Source: Prevotella sp.
Lineage (GTDB): Bacteria > Bacteroidota > Bacteroidia > Bacteroidales > Bacteroidaceae
Reading direction: 5' to 3'
Length of the DNA stretch: 49,355 nt
Assembly (NCBI GenBank): GCA_017428805.1
Contig: JAFRQC010000039.1
Location: 1 to 49,355, forward strand
The notes below the pieces were generated by a model, which had not been told where the DNA came from, did not search any database, and saw nothing but the letters and a program-made list of their open reading frames with translations. The position numbers and the translations under genes are program-made. Numbering within the stretch: the stretch's first letter is position 1; every line of letters begins with the position of its first letter. Below, piece after piece: positions 1 through 12,052 of the stretch.

Positions 1-52
1 CCTTGTTTCGAAGTATTGATGTAAACCCTATTTATGACTAACGTAAAGTCGA

Positions 53-234
53 GTCAACGTAAATTAACAATAAGTTTAACCCGGGTCAACCCTTATCATG
101 AGTAAGACTCCAAGTAGTCAACAAAAATCGTTAAACTACAATTACATGCTTGTTGACATAGAGTCAAATGGTTCGTTGACTCCAGTCAAATGATTCTTTG
201 ACTTAAGTCGAAGAATGCGTTGACTAATGTCAAC
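53..234. repeat. Periodic array of GTTGAC/GTCAAC half-sites (possible operator array)
   Basis: Four palindromes of the form [GT]TTGAC-N4/5-GTC[AG]A[AC] start at 152, 175, 197 and 219, so they repeat every 22-23 bp, about two helical turns. Three more GTCAAC half-sites lie upstream at 53, 85 and 117, exactly 32 bp apart; the one at 85 has a partner TTTAAC at 75. The array ends about 145 bp before the -7 box of the Fic gene. Regular helical spacing suggests a multi-site protein-binding region, but no regulator is identified. The stretch 1-315 contains no gene I can support. Confidence 0.6.
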
Positions 235-378
235 GAACGTTTTAAACGGACATAGACATCGGTTTCCTTCGAGGTTTTTGTCCGTTTCCTCCGGGCTTTC
301 TGTCAGACAGAAGCTTTGAAATTCTGCGCTTATTGTATCTTTTTTCTAAAAATCTTCCTTAGTTTCAATAATTTTCAC

Positions 379-386
379 TATCTTTG
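379..386 (+). promoter_or_regulatory. Bacteroidota -7 promoter box (TATCTTTG) for the Fic gene
   Basis: TATCTTTG matches the Bacteroidota sigma-ABfr -7 consensus TAnnTTTG and lies 47 bp before the chosen ATG at 433. Its position favours the start at 433 over the earlier in-frame ATG at 316, which would put the promoter inside the coding region. Confidence 0.6.
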
Positions 387-432
387 CACTCAAGTATCGG
401 TTGTATGGATTATTACTTCAACTGACAAAGAT

Positions 433-1308
433 ATGAGCAAGAAGTCAATCAGGTTTTTCAACGATAGAGAGGTTCGAGCCATTTGGGACGAGGAACACAG
501 CAAGTGGTGGTTCTCGGCAACAGACATCGTGCGTGCCATCAACGACGAAGAGGACTATGTGAAAGCGGGTAACTACTGGCGATGGTTGAAAAAGAAACTC
601 AATGCGGATGGCATTCAACTCGTGAGTGTCACTCACGACTTCAAGTTCCAGGCTCCTGATGGTAAGCAGCGCTTTGCCGATGCACTGGATGCCGAGTGCG
701 TGCAGATGCTGGCAAAGAACTATCCCAATAACCGTGCCAACGACTTCCTTGATTGGTTTACCTATAGCGACAGCACTATTGACGGGCAGAGCAAGAAGAA
801 AGCCTATACACTCTTTGAGAGTGGACTGCTGGACACCATGAAACCTGGCACCGTGAAATGCTTGCAACAGATCCATGCCTACCTCTTTGGAGGCCTTTAT
901 GACTTTGCTGGTAAGGTACGTTCCAAGACTATCTCGAAAGGTAATACCGTGTTCTGTCTGGCTGAACATCTGCACAACTATCTGAAGACTGTAGAGCTGA
1001 TGCCAGACAACACATTCGATGAAATTGTGGATAAATATGTGGAGATGAACGTTGCCCATCCGTTCATGGAAGGTAATGGACGCTCTACACGTATCTGGCT
1101 CGACCTGATTCTGAAGAAACGCTTGGCCATGTGTGTCGATTGGAGTAAGATCGGGAAAAGCGACTATTTGAACGCGATGATTGAGAGTCAACTGAACAGC
1201 GACAAAATACGTTCGCTGCTCCAGCAGGCTTTGACAGACAAGATTGATGATTGCGAGATGTTTATGAAGGGAATAGACTATTCATATTATTACGAGCAAG
1301 AAGAATAA
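433..1308 (+). CDS. BRO-N-like / Fic domain fusion protein (probable AMP transferase)
   Basis: A 291-residue protein. The N-terminal ~100 residues resemble the BRO-N/antirepressor fold (IRFFNDREVRAIW, then WWFSATDIV, followed by a basic segment). The C-terminal half is a Fic domain with the signature HPFMEGNGRSTR, which matches HPFxxGNGRxxR and keeps the catalytic His. Fic enzymes usually transfer AMP from ATP to target hydroxyls. The last residues read SYYYEQ, close to the (S/T)xxxE(G/N) inhibitory helix, which suggests a C-terminally self-inhibited (class III-like) Fic; this is inferred. No separate antitoxin gene is adjacent. The start at 433 lies just after a -7 box; an upstream in-frame ATG at 316 is less likely. 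Substrate unknown. Confidence 0.85.
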   Translation: MSKKSIRFFNDREVRAIWDEEHSKWWFSATDIVRAINDEEDYVKAGNYWRWLKKKLNADGIQLVSVTHDFKFQAPDGKQRFADALDAECVQMLAKNYPNNRANDFLDWFTYSDSTIDGQSKKKAYTLFESGLLDTMKPGTVKCLQQIHAYLFGGLYDFAGKVRSKTISKGNTVFCLAEHLHNYLKTVELMPDNTFDEIVDKYVEMNVAHPFMEGNGRSTRIWLDLILKKRLAMCVDWSKIGKSDYLNAMIESQLNSDKIRSLLQQALTDKIDDCEMFMKGIDYSYYYEQEE

Positions 1309-1311
1309 AAT

Positions 1312-1347
1312 GGCGTATAAGGGACAGGCAATACGCCTGCCTATTTT
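1312..1347 (+). terminator. Possible weak terminator after the Fic gene
   Basis: GGCGTAT (1312-1318) can pair with ATACGCC (1331-1337), or alternatively CAGGC (1325-1329) with GCCTG (1335-1339). Either hairpin is followed by a short T run at 1344-1348. The stems are short and mutually exclusive, so this is tentative. Confidence 0.3.
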
Positions 1348-1391
1348 TACCTATTTACATAAATGCATTAAATAGAGTATTATTATTTGAT

Positions 1392-4935
<3,544 letters not shown>

Positions 4936-4950
4936 TCAGACCACCCCTAA

Positions 4951-4975
4951 CCCCTCCTACTCAGGAGGGGAAAAA
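4951..4975. terminator. Terminator hairpin between ligA and the convergent gene
   Basis: CCCCTCC (4951-4957) pairs with GGAGGGG (4964-4970) across a 6 nt loop. An A run follows on the plus strand, which becomes a U run for transcripts of the minus-strand gene entering from the right if read past the stop. It sits between two convergent genes and may serve both directions. Confidence 0.5.
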
Positions 4976-4976
4976 G

Positions 4977-5969
4977 TTACTCATCCCAATAGCTGATGGT
5001 GCGGCGCTGCTCGACAGTCTGGATCGTGGTGCGCTGCCCCTTCTCCCAATAGGTGAGATTCATCTTGTTCACTGTCCAGTTGTCGTTGTCGTCGCGCTCC
5101 TGCAGGTCGTTCTTCATACTGATGGAGACGATACACTCGTTATCCTTCGTAAAAGCCTTCATGCTCTGCTGGACGATCTCATAACTGGTGTTATAACGGT
5201 ATTCGTTGACCGAACGAAGACCTGTCGAGGCATTGATCAGCGTACGTTTCGCCAGACAACCGTCAGAATCATATTCGTAGGTCAAACGACTCTTGCCGCC
5301 ATTCTTCTCCAACATGGCAGCACGGATGAGATAACCACGACTATCATATTCACGGTCAATCAGTTCGTCGTTAGCCAGACGACCTGTCTCGTCGAAGTGT
5401 TCCATATCGTTCTCCGTCACAGGATTCTCCGTGATGACCTCCTGCACAAAGCCTTTCAGTCCCATGTTCGACACATCTTTATAATAGGGTGACGAATTCA
5501 GGTAGTAATAGCGGATGGCATGACGGCCTTCTTCATCAAGACCCGTTGACTGACGGATATAGCCATAATTATTGAGCATATAGAGCGATCCGTCGCCCTT
5601 GGCCTTGAAGTTACCCCACTCGCGTTGCAATCGGCCTATAAGGTACTTCTGGTTGCGGTCGTAGAGATCACGGGTACGATAAGGTCCACAGGTGACCACA
5701 GCATCTGAGAGCAGTTTGGTCTTCTCATTGACGGTGATCATCATAGTCGATTTGATACCATAAAAGTCACCCTCAAAGTAATAGGTGTAAGGTTCCGGAT
5801 CCTCAGGATGCACCTGTTTGACGCCTGCACTGTCCAAGGCAGGAATGAACACGGAGTCAGGGCCTTCGAGGGGAACGCCCATGATGGAGATACTTTTAGG
5901 ATCGGCAAGCGTCTGCGACCAGGCGCCTGCCGATATGATCAGAGATAAAGCGACAAATAATTTTCTCAT
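4977..5969 (-). CDS. Secreted protein of unknown function with YD-like repeats
   Basis: 330 residues with a clear signal peptide (MRKLFVALSLIISAGAWSQ, cleavage likely after WS-Q or nearby). I do not recognise a named family. The second half has several segments like REYDSRGYLIRAAM and YEYDSDGCLAKRTL, resembling YD/RHS-type beta-strand repeats seen in secreted Bacteroidota proteins. It lies 6 bp downstream of the OmpA-like lipoprotein gene and probably forms a two-gene operon with it, so a cell-envelope role is a reasonable inference. Confidence 0.75.
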   Translation of the reverse strand: MRKLFVALSLIISAGAWSQTLADPKSISIMGVPLEGPDSVFIPALDSAGVKQVHPEDPEPYTYYFEGDFYGIKSTMMITVNEKTKLLSDAVVTCGPYRTRDLYDRNQKYLIGRLQREWGNFKAKGDGSLYMLNNYGYIRQSTGLDEEGRHAIRYYYLNSSPYYKDVSNMGLKGFVQEVITENPVTENDMEHFDETGRLANDELIDREYDSRGYLIRAAMLEKNGGKSRLTYEYDSDGCLAKRTLINASTGLRSVNEYRYNTSYEIVQQSMKAFTKDNECIVSISMKNDLQERDDNDNWTVNKMNLTYWEKGQRTTIQTVEQRRTISYWDE

Positions 5970-5975
5970 TACAAG

Positions 5976-6404
5976 TTATTTTGCGACAAACACCACACGA
6001 CGGTTCTGGGCACGCCCCTCCTCTGTGGCATTATCGGCAATCGGTGCATACTGTCCCTTGCCGACGGCTGTGAGACGACTCTCGTCAATACCCAGTTCTA
6101 CGAGCTTGTCGACAATGGCCTGTGCACGCTTCTCACTCAGTTTCTGATTGGACTCGGGTGTGCCAGTAGAGTCTGTGTGTCCCTGAACCTCATATTTCAG
6201 TTCGGGATTCTCATCCATCAATGCCTTGATACGGTTGATCTCGGCCATTGAACTCTCAGTGATATCGGCCTTGTTGACATCAAATGTGATGTCGTAAGTC
6301 ACGATAGTACGATACGGTGTGTGAGCCACAGCCACCTTCTTAGGCTGGCAGGATGTCAGCGTGAACATGGCCACGCCAAACAGTGCAAAAATCAGTTTCT
6401 TCAT
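5976..6404 (-). CDS. OmpA-family lipoprotein (peptidoglycan-binding)
   Basis: 142 residues. The lipoprotein signal ends with the lipobox-like LTSC, lipidated Cys at residue 19. Nearly all the rest is an OmpA C-terminal domain: GHTDSTGTPESNQKLSEKRA, then GIDESRLTAVGKG and the NRRV motif near the end. The domain binds diaminopimelate-type peptidoglycan and the lipid anchors it in the outer membrane, so it resembles a minimal Pal-like linker. First gene of a two-gene operon with its own -7 box at 6439-6446. Confidence 0.9.
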   Translation of the reverse strand: MKKLIFALFGVAMFTLTSCQPKKVAVAHTPYRTIVTYDITFDVNKADITESSMAEINRIKALMDENPELKYEVQGHTDSTGTPESNQKLSEKRAQAIVDKLVELGIDESRLTAVGKGQYAPIADNATEEGRAQNRRVVFVAK

Positions 6405-6438
6405 AAGTCCTTCAATTTAAAAAGATGGTTTCAAAGCG

Positions 6439-6446
6439 CAAAATTA
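6439..6446 (-). promoter_or_regulatory. -7 promoter box (TAATTTTG, minus strand) for the OmpA-like operon
   Basis: On the minus strand the sequence reads TAATTTTG, matching TAnnTTTG, 35 bp before the ATG at 6404. Confidence 0.5.
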
Positions 6447-6511
6447 AGCAGAATTTCCGATACATCCAAATTTTTTGCACTATTTTGTACGTCCTTTTCA
6501 ATAAAAAGCAT

Positions 6512-6519
6512 TATCTTTG
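6512..6519 (+). promoter_or_regulatory. -7 promoter box (TATCTTTG) for the patatin gene
   Basis: TATCTTTG lies 27 bp before the ATG at 6547. It supports that start over the in-frame ATG at 6517, which overlaps the box. Confidence 0.6.
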
Positions 6520-6546
6520 CATCCAAAACTGGTAAACTACATCAAA

Positions 6547-7404
6547 ATGAAGCGAGGACTGGTATTGGAAGGCGGTGCGATGCGCGGCTTGTTCACCAGC
6601 GGCATCATCGACGTGATGATGGAGGCTGGGATAACACCTGACGGCCTTATAGGCGTGTCGGCAGGAGCTGCTTTCGGCTGCAACTATAAGTCGAGACAAC
6701 CAGGCCGTGCCATCAGATATAACAAAAGGTTTGCCAAGGACAAGCGCTATTGCAGTTGGCAGTCGTGGTTGAAGACAGGCAATCTCTATAATGCCGAATT
6801 CGGCTACCATATCATTCCCACACAGTATGACATCTTCGACGATCAGGCCTTCGATGAGAACCCGATGGCGTTTTATGCCGTCTGCACCAACGTGGAGACT
6901 GGCGGTCCTGTGTATAAGAAACTGGAGAAGGCCACACCCATGACCTACGACTGGATCCGTGCGTCGGCCTCGATGCCACTGGTTTCGAAAGTGGTGGAGC
7001 TGGAAGGACAGAAGGTGCTTGACGGTGGCGTCGCAGACTCCATTCCCCTCGCCTACTTTGAAAGTATTGGCTACGAGCGTAATGTGGTCATTCTCACCCA
7101 ACCCGAGGGCTACGTTAAAGAACATAATCCCCTGATGCCCTTGATGCGCATCGCCCTGCGGAAATACCCACGTATGATCGAGGCTATGGACAAAAGGCAT
7201 CTGATGTATAATGAAGAACTGGCGTACGTCAGGCAGGCAGAACGTGAAGGCCGTTGTCTGGTGATCAGGCCTCAGGAGAAACTGACCATCGGACACTTCT
7301 CACACGATCCGGAAGAGATGCAGCGCGTATATGATATCGGCACTGAAACTGGGAAGAAATATCTGGAAGAGTTGAAACGCTTCTATGAAGCAGAAAAGAC
7401 ATGA
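6547..7404 (+). CDS. Patatin-like phospholipase (RssA/YjjU type)
   Basis: 285 residues, cytoplasmic by the lack of a signal peptide. Patatin hydrolase signatures are all present: oxyanion loop GGAMRG (9-14), nucleophile elbow GVSAG with Ser38, and the catalytic Asp in DGG (Asp159). The family hydrolyses acyl esters of lipids with a Ser-Asp dyad. A paralogue with the same layout occurs at 26458-27297 on the minus strand. The start at 6547 follows the -7 box. Substrate cannot be read from sequence. Confidence 0.9.
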   Translation: MKRGLVLEGGAMRGLFTSGIIDVMMEAGITPDGLIGVSAGAAFGCNYKSRQPGRAIRYNKRFAKDKRYCSWQSWLKTGNLYNAEFGYHIIPTQYDIFDDQAFDENPMAFYAVCTNVETGGPVYKKLEKATPMTYDWIRASASMPLVSKVVELEGQKVLDGGVADSIPLAYFESIGYERNVVILTQPEGYVKEHNPLMPLMRIALRKYPRMIEAMDKRHLMYNEELAYVRQAEREGRCLVIRPQEKLTIGHFSHDPEEMQRVYDIGTETGKKYLEELKRFYEAEKT

Positions 7405-7494
7405 AAAAGGGAGTAAAGCTGCCAAAACTGATAAACAAACCTTAAATAAGGTTAATTTGTAAGGAGATTATCTATTATCTACAAATAAATGTAC

Positions 7495-7502
7495 TATTTT
7501 TG
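7495..7502 (+). promoter_or_regulatory. -7 promoter box (TATTTTTG) for the kinase/FHA locus
   Basis: TATTTTTG, matching TAnnTTTG, lies 28 bp upstream of the first kinase gene and is followed by an A-rich leader typical of Bacteroidota. No other clear box is seen until after 20849, so this may drive the whole locus; that is inference. Confidence 0.5.
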
Positions 7503-7530
7503 AACTTTAAAATAACAAAAACAAATATAA

Positions 7531-9021
7531 ATGGAACTAAAAGAAGGTCTGCTTTTTGCGGACAGATACAAACTAATCAGACAATTGGGCAGAGGCGGAT
7601 TCGCAGAAGTCTGGCTTGCCGAAGACGACATGACAAACGTTCAGGTTGCTATCAAAGTCTATGCACCCGGAACAGGCCTTGATGACAACGGCATCAAGAT
7701 TTTCACACAGGAGTTCTCGATGGTGTTTGACATGAATCACACCAACCTGCTGCGCCCCACCCACTTTGACTGTTGGGACCGTATGCCCTATCTCATCATG
7801 CCCCTCATCAAGAACGGTTCTGCCTTCAAATATATCGCAGAAGGCAAGAGCATGCCTGAGGAAGAGTGCTGGAAACTGCTCCACGACGTGGCTGCCGGAC
7901 TGGCCTATCTGCATGAGAAGACACCGCCCCTGATCCATCAGGACATCAAACCCGACAACATCCTCATCGATGACGAAGGCCGTTATCTGATTACCGACTT
8001 CGGTATCAGTGCTCGTGTGAGAAGTACCATCCGTGGTGCCAAGGCCCAAGAACAGAGTGGCGGTACACTGGCATATATGGGACCGGAGCGTTTCAGCAGT
8101 AATCCAAGACCCATCATGGCGAGCGACATTTGGTCACTCGGTGCGATGATGTTTGAGTTGATGACAGGTCTGCCGCCTTTCGGCAATCATGGTGGTATGC
8201 TCCAGAAGAACGGTGCAGACATCCCCATCATCGAGGGCGACTATTCGCAGGAATTAAAGGATATCGTGTCTCTGTGTATTTCAAAAGAGACATGGGACCG
8301 TCCCTCTGCCAGCAAGATTGAGGAGGTGACCTATAACCATATGCACGGCATCACGACACCCGTAGAGACTCCTGCCTCAGAACCAGAGCCGGAACCGGCA
8401 GTTTCTACAGAGCCCAAAGAAGAGGTGAAGGTGAAGGATACCGCCCAGCCCCAAACACCCATTGCCCAGCCTGATCCTTCCATCAAGAAAAGCAAGCCCA
8501 TCCAGAAGGGATCAAATAAAAATGTCATTATTGGAGCCGTCGTCGGTATTGTGGCGTTGATTGCTATTTTAGCGTTTGTCTTCTCTGGTGGCAGTGATGA
8601 GGAACAGCCAGCCGTGGTAGAGCTTGCTCCGCGTGTAAACTACGACTCGATTGCCCAGGTGAGGATTCAAGAGGCATTGGACATCAAGGAAGGTGCCGAC
8701 ACCATCATCCAGAACCATCCCGATGAATATACAGATGCTTCTATATATAATAATGTGGAAGACATCTACAAGCAGGCTCTTGCCAAATTGGAGGATGCGC
8801 TGGCTGACAAAGACTCGCTTGACGCTGATGTTACCACCTCTGCCCTACAACAGCAGGCTCTCATCAAGGCAGCGCTTGTAGGCATCTATAAGAATCTGGA
8901 TGCCAGTGCAGAATACGTTCCTGAATTCCGTACGAGAGCTGACGCCATCAAGCCGCTCATCGAAGATCTACTCAACAACCAAGATAACGAAACAAAAGAC
9001 AATGATGAAGAAGACGATTAG
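7531..9021 (+). CDS. Membrane-anchored Ser/Thr protein kinase (non-RD), first of locus
   Basis: 496 residues. Residues ~13-270 are an eukaryote-like kinase domain: glycine loop GRGGFAEV (20-27), Lys42, catalytic loop HQDIKPDN (136-143), DFG (156-158), GPE in place of APE (184-186). The catalytic loop has Gln instead of Arg before the Asp (HQD), so it is a non-RD kinase. A Pro/Glu-rich linker (275-325) leads to one transmembrane helix (331-351). The outer part (~145 residues) is helical and acidic with no recognised domain. Together this predicts a cytoplasmic kinase with a periplasmic tail, like PknB-type receptors. Overlaps the next gene by about 20 bp. Confidence 0.93.
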   Translation: MELKEGLLFADRYKLIRQLGRGGFAEVWLAEDDMTNVQVAIKVYAPGTGLDDNGIKIFTQEFSMVFDMNHTNLLRPTHFDCWDRMPYLIMPLIKNGSAFKYIAEGKSMPEEECWKLLHDVAAGLAYLHEKTPPLIHQDIKPDNILIDDEGRYLITDFGISARVRSTIRGAKAQEQSGGTLAYMGPERFSSNPRPIMASDIWSLGAMMFELMTGLPPFGNHGGMLQKNGADIPIIEGDYSQELKDIVSLCISKETWDRPSASKIEEVTYNHMHGITTPVETPASEPEPEPAVSTEPKEEVKVKDTAQPQTPIAQPDPSIKKSKPIQKGSNKNVIIGAVVGIVALIAILAFVFSGGSDEEQPAVVELAPRVNYDSIAQVRIQEALDIKEGADTIIQNHPDEYTDASIYNNVEDIYKQALAKLEDALADKDSLDADVTTSALQQQALIKAALVGIYKNLDASAEYVPEFRTRADAIKPLIEDLLNNQDNETKDNDEEDD

Positions 9022-9847
9022 TAAACTGATGATGATCATTGGGCTGCTGTGCTTTGCTCCCATCGTCAGCTATGCCCAGAGTGCCAGTGAATCCTACAAC
9101 AAAGGTGTCGCTCTGATGAACAAAGGCGACTATCAAGAAGCCATCGCCAGTTTCAAGGCATCAATGGCTATCAACAAGAGTGCTGCCAATGTAAAGAAGT
9201 GCAATGCGCAGATTGCCAAGTGTAACCGCCTCGCCAAGAAAAAGAGAAGCGGTGGCGAGGACAGTTCGAAGAAAGCCGCACCGTCGAAGCAGTTGACGCT
9301 GAGCACCTACACCCTTTCGTTTGACTCCGGTGAGGATACGAAGTTGGTCGGTGTGGAGACATTGCCGGAAAGCAGCGACTGGATGGCGAATGTGGCCTCA
9401 GAACACGAGAGCTGGTGCAAGCTCGGCAAGTCGATGGACGGCAAGAACCTCCAGGTGACCTGTCTGGCTACCAGCAGCACTTTGAGTCGTCAGACCGGTA
9501 TCACGGTCATCTACGACCAAGTGACGCGTTTCATCAAACTCGTGCAGAAAGGCAACAAGCCCCATATCGATGCGACGAAGGCTGATGTGAAGATCAACAA
9601 GCGCAAGGGCGGCACCCAGAAGGTAGGTATCAGCTGTAACAGCGATACACTGTATGCCGACAACAAGAACTGGGAACTCACTAAGTTCCCCGATTGGTGC
9701 GACGTGACTGTTACCAGCGGCAATGAGATCACGATCAAGGCTGACGCGTTGGGCAAGAACGATCCTGACTACAAGAGCGGACGTACCGGCTATATCCGCA
9801 TTGAGAGCCAGAATGAAGAGTTTATCATCAGAGTTGATCAGAAATAA
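9002..9847 (+). CDS. Secreted TPR plus two BACON-like domains
   Basis: 281 residues. A signal peptide ends near SYAQ (about residue 24). A TPR-like segment follows (SYNKGVALMNKGDYQEAIAS, residues ~29-60), then a Lys-rich linker, then two Ig-like modules of BACON type. Each has the typical pattern of an early LSF/INK strand, an internal W-C pair (SWC, DWC) and a closing strand ending in Q-K, at roughly residues 99-185 and 190-281. BACON domains in this phylum are common in surface proteins and are thought to aid carbohydrate or mucin binding or spacing; the function here is not known. The start (ATG 9002 or 9005) lies inside the end of the upstream kinase gene, which indicates translational coupling. 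Confidence 0.8.
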   Translation: MMKKTISKLMMIIGLLCFAPIVSYAQSASESYNKGVALMNKGDYQEAIASFKASMAINKSAANVKKCNAQIAKCNRLAKKKRSGGEDSSKKAAPSKQLTLSTYTLSFDSGEDTKLVGVETLPESSDWMANVASEHESWCKLGKSMDGKNLQVTCLATSSTLSRQTGITVIYDQVTRFIKLVQKGNKPHIDATKADVKINKRKGGTQKVGISCNSDTLYADNKNWELTKFPDWCDVTVTSGNEITIKADALGKNDPDYKSGRTGYIRIESQNEEFIIRVDQK

Positions 9848-9880
9848 CAAACATTTATACCATAACTAAAAGGAAAAAGT

Positions 9881-10726
9881 ATGAGATGTAACAATTGTGG
9901 CTGGGACAACGCTCCCGGTAGTAGTGTATGCGTCAAATGCGGACATCCGCTTCAGGCAGGAGGATCCCAGTATCAGGATCCTTACCAGGGTGTCAATGTA
10001 CCAAATTATCAAGGTGGTGAAGCGATGCCAAGGCCAACGGTCATCAATACACAGCAGGCCGAGCCGGCACCCAGACCTACCAGAATCGTCAACAGTGCCG
10101 ACCTCCAGAATCCGGCAGCACTCAATGCAACGGTTGCCCAGGCACCAAAGAGTTGTCCGCATTGCGGCTATCCTGTTGTTGGCAACTTCACCAGCTGTCC
10201 GAATTGCGGCACAAGCTTAGGTGCGGCTCAGACAGCCATCCAGCAGCCTGTGCAGCAGCCTGTGCAAAAGGTGGCTGAGGATCTGGGACTGGACATCGCC
10301 GAGGAAGTTAAATGCGAGAAGTGCGGAACGATGGTATCTCTCGACTTCAGCTTCTGTCCGAAATGCGGTGAGCGTATCCATCTCCCGACAGTCCGTGCCA
10401 TCAAGCACAAACCTGTTGCACCCCCGGAGCCCCCGAAGCCGAAATGCCATCTGACCATCATCCCTGAAGAGGGTGAGATCACAGAGCCCTTCACCAACGA
10501 CTACGAAGGAGACTCCATCATTCTGAACAGAGAGAACACTGAGAAGGACAACCGTACCATCACCTCAAAGGAACAGGCTGAACTGATCTGTGAGGATGGC
10601 AAGTGGTATGTGTTGAACCACAGTGAACTTGGCTCTACCTATATCGAGGCAAACCGTAAGATGGCCATTGAGCCGGGCGACATCATTGTCTTGGGTGACA
10701 GGAGATTCAAATTTGAAACGGAATAA
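9881..10726 (+). CDS. Triple zinc-ribbon protein with C-terminal FHA-like domain
   Basis: 281 residues, no signal or membrane segment, so cytoplasmic. Three C4 zinc ribbons are visible: C3/C6-C17/C20, C92/C95-C106/C109 and C145/C148-C159/C162, separated by Gln/Pro-rich linkers. Residues ~190-281 resemble an FHA domain (TITSKEQAELICEDGKWYVL, then GSTYI, then IEPGDIIVLGDRRF), but the usual GR, SxxH and NGT phosphothreonine contacts are altered (SKEQ, LGST). Phosphothreonine binding may be weak or lost. Its place between kinases and the 3 bp gap to the next kinase gene suggest an adaptor. Combination of three ribbons with FHA is unusual. Confidence 0.8.
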   Translation: MRCNNCGWDNAPGSSVCVKCGHPLQAGGSQYQDPYQGVNVPNYQGGEAMPRPTVINTQQAEPAPRPTRIVNSADLQNPAALNATVAQAPKSCPHCGYPVVGNFTSCPNCGTSLGAAQTAIQQPVQQPVQKVAEDLGLDIAEEVKCEKCGTMVSLDFSFCPKCGERIHLPTVRAIKHKPVAPPEPPKPKCHLTIIPEEGEITEPFTNDYEGDSIILNRENTEKDNRTITSKEQAELICEDGKWYVLNHSELGSTYIEANRKMAIEPGDIIVLGDRRFKFETE

Positions 10727-10729
10727 AAA

Positions 10730-12028
10730 GTGAGTACGACCTATCAAGTTGTGGACAGATGTGACTTCCAGCCGGGAAACGTCATCGACGGAAGATACAG
10801 CGTCAAGAAGTCCCTCGGCGAGGGTTCTTTCGGCGCGGTCTATCTGGTTGAAGACGGTCGGGGTCAGAAGTATGCCCTGAAACTCCTGAGGCTGTGGGAG
10901 GTGCCGGCAGAGATCCGGCAACCCCTTATGGACCGCTTTGAGATGGAGTTCAAGACCGGTCAGATCGACTGTGACAACTTGGTACGTTCCCTGAGTTACG
11001 GTATCGTAGGCGGTAATCCATACATCGTGATGGAGTATTGTCCAGGTGGAGACCTGGAGCCCATGCTCGGCAAACCAGATAGCAGGACACCACAGATCTG
11101 CCAGGATATCCTCATCGGCCTCAATGCCTTACACGACAGAGGAAAGGTACACCGTGACCTCAAACCCGAGAATGTATTGTTCAAGCAGAACGGCAAGGCA
11201 GCCCTGACAGACTTCGGCATCTCCGGAGACCGTACGCACCGTATGACGCAGCGTAACATCTTCGGTAAGCCCAATCAGATCTTCGGTACCTACGCCTATA
11301 TGCCTCCTGAACAAGTGACACGGGCCAGAGGTGGTGCTACGGTCCTGCCCACAACGGATATCTTCTCTTTCGGCGTGCTCGTATTCCAGCTTCTGACAGG
11401 TCAGCTGCCTTTCGGAACATTGGAGTCGCACAACGACCTGGCTGAATACCAGAAACGTGGTAAGGACGGCATCTGGAACCGTGGTCTGTTGCAGTCAGTG
11501 CCTAACGGCCAGCAGTGGTCACGACTGATCGAGGGTTGTCTGACGCCAGACTTCAAGCTGCGGTTGCAGTCAGTTCAGGAGGTTCTCCGACTGTTGCCAC
11601 AGCAGGCTGGCAGCAACTTCCGGCAACCCGTCAGGATGGTGCAGTCATACGCCCCTCAGCAGCAGACACGAGGATTCCTCTTACGGATACTCCAGGGAGA
11701 AGAATACGGCAAGACTTATAATCTGAGTCAGATGTCTGATGCAGGACGTAGGATCCTCACTGTCGGCAGACAAGCGGGAAATGCCATCACCATCAAGTCG
11801 GATTTCAGCGACTTTATGTCACGCTTCCACTGTACTATTGAAAGGGATCCCAACACAGGACAGTGGGTGATCCGTGACGGTCAGTGGCGGAATGATCAGC
11901 GCCAGTGGGTGAACTCCACCAATGGCACCTACATCAACGCTAAGCCCGTCACGCCAAATGGCTTCTATCTGAAAGCTGGTGACATTATCGCCATTGGCGA
12001 CGTCACTATGAGATTCGAAAATTTTTAA
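10730..12028 (+). CDS. Soluble Ser/Thr kinase with C-terminal FHA domain (RD type)
   Basis: 432 residues. Kinase domain ~23-290: glycine loop GEGSFGAV (30-37), Lys51, HRDLKPEN (141-148), DFG (161-163), PPE (192-194). Unlike the other three kinases here, it has the canonical HRD. Residues ~315-432 form an FHA domain with the intact phosphothreonine-binding signature: GR (346-347), SRFH (364-367) and STNGT (396-400). No membrane segment, so it is cytoplasmic and could recruit phosphorylated partners from the other kinases. Starts with GTG at 10730; the first in-frame ATG lies within the kinase domain. Confidence 0.92.
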   Translation: MSTTYQVVDRCDFQPGNVIDGRYSVKKSLGEGSFGAVYLVEDGRGQKYALKLLRLWEVPAEIRQPLMDRFEMEFKTGQIDCDNLVRSLSYGIVGGNPYIVMEYCPGGDLEPMLGKPDSRTPQICQDILIGLNALHDRGKVHRDLKPENVLFKQNGKAALTDFGISGDRTHRMTQRNIFGKPNQIFGTYAYMPPEQVTRARGGATVLPTTDIFSFGVLVFQLLTGQLPFGTLESHNDLAEYQKRGKDGIWNRGLLQSVPNGQQWSRLIEGCLTPDFKLRLQSVQEVLRLLPQQAGSNFRQPVRMVQSYAPQQQTRGFLLRILQGEEYGKTYNLSQMSDAGRRILTVGRQAGNAITIKSDFSDFMSRFHCTIERDPNTGQWVIRDGQWRNDQRQWVNSTNGTYINAKPVTPNGFYLKAGDIIAIGDVTMRFENF

Positions 12029-12052
12029 ACAACCCTTTAATTATAAATTTTT

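Noticed and set aside
1..240. CRISPR array suggested by the repeated GTCAAC motifs
   Set aside because: Repeats are short palindromes with 4-5 bp centres and no uniform spacers or cas genes.
316..432. Upstream extension of the Fic gene from the ATG at 316
   Set aside because: The -7 box at 379-386 lies inside it and the extra residues look like noncoding AT-rich sequence.
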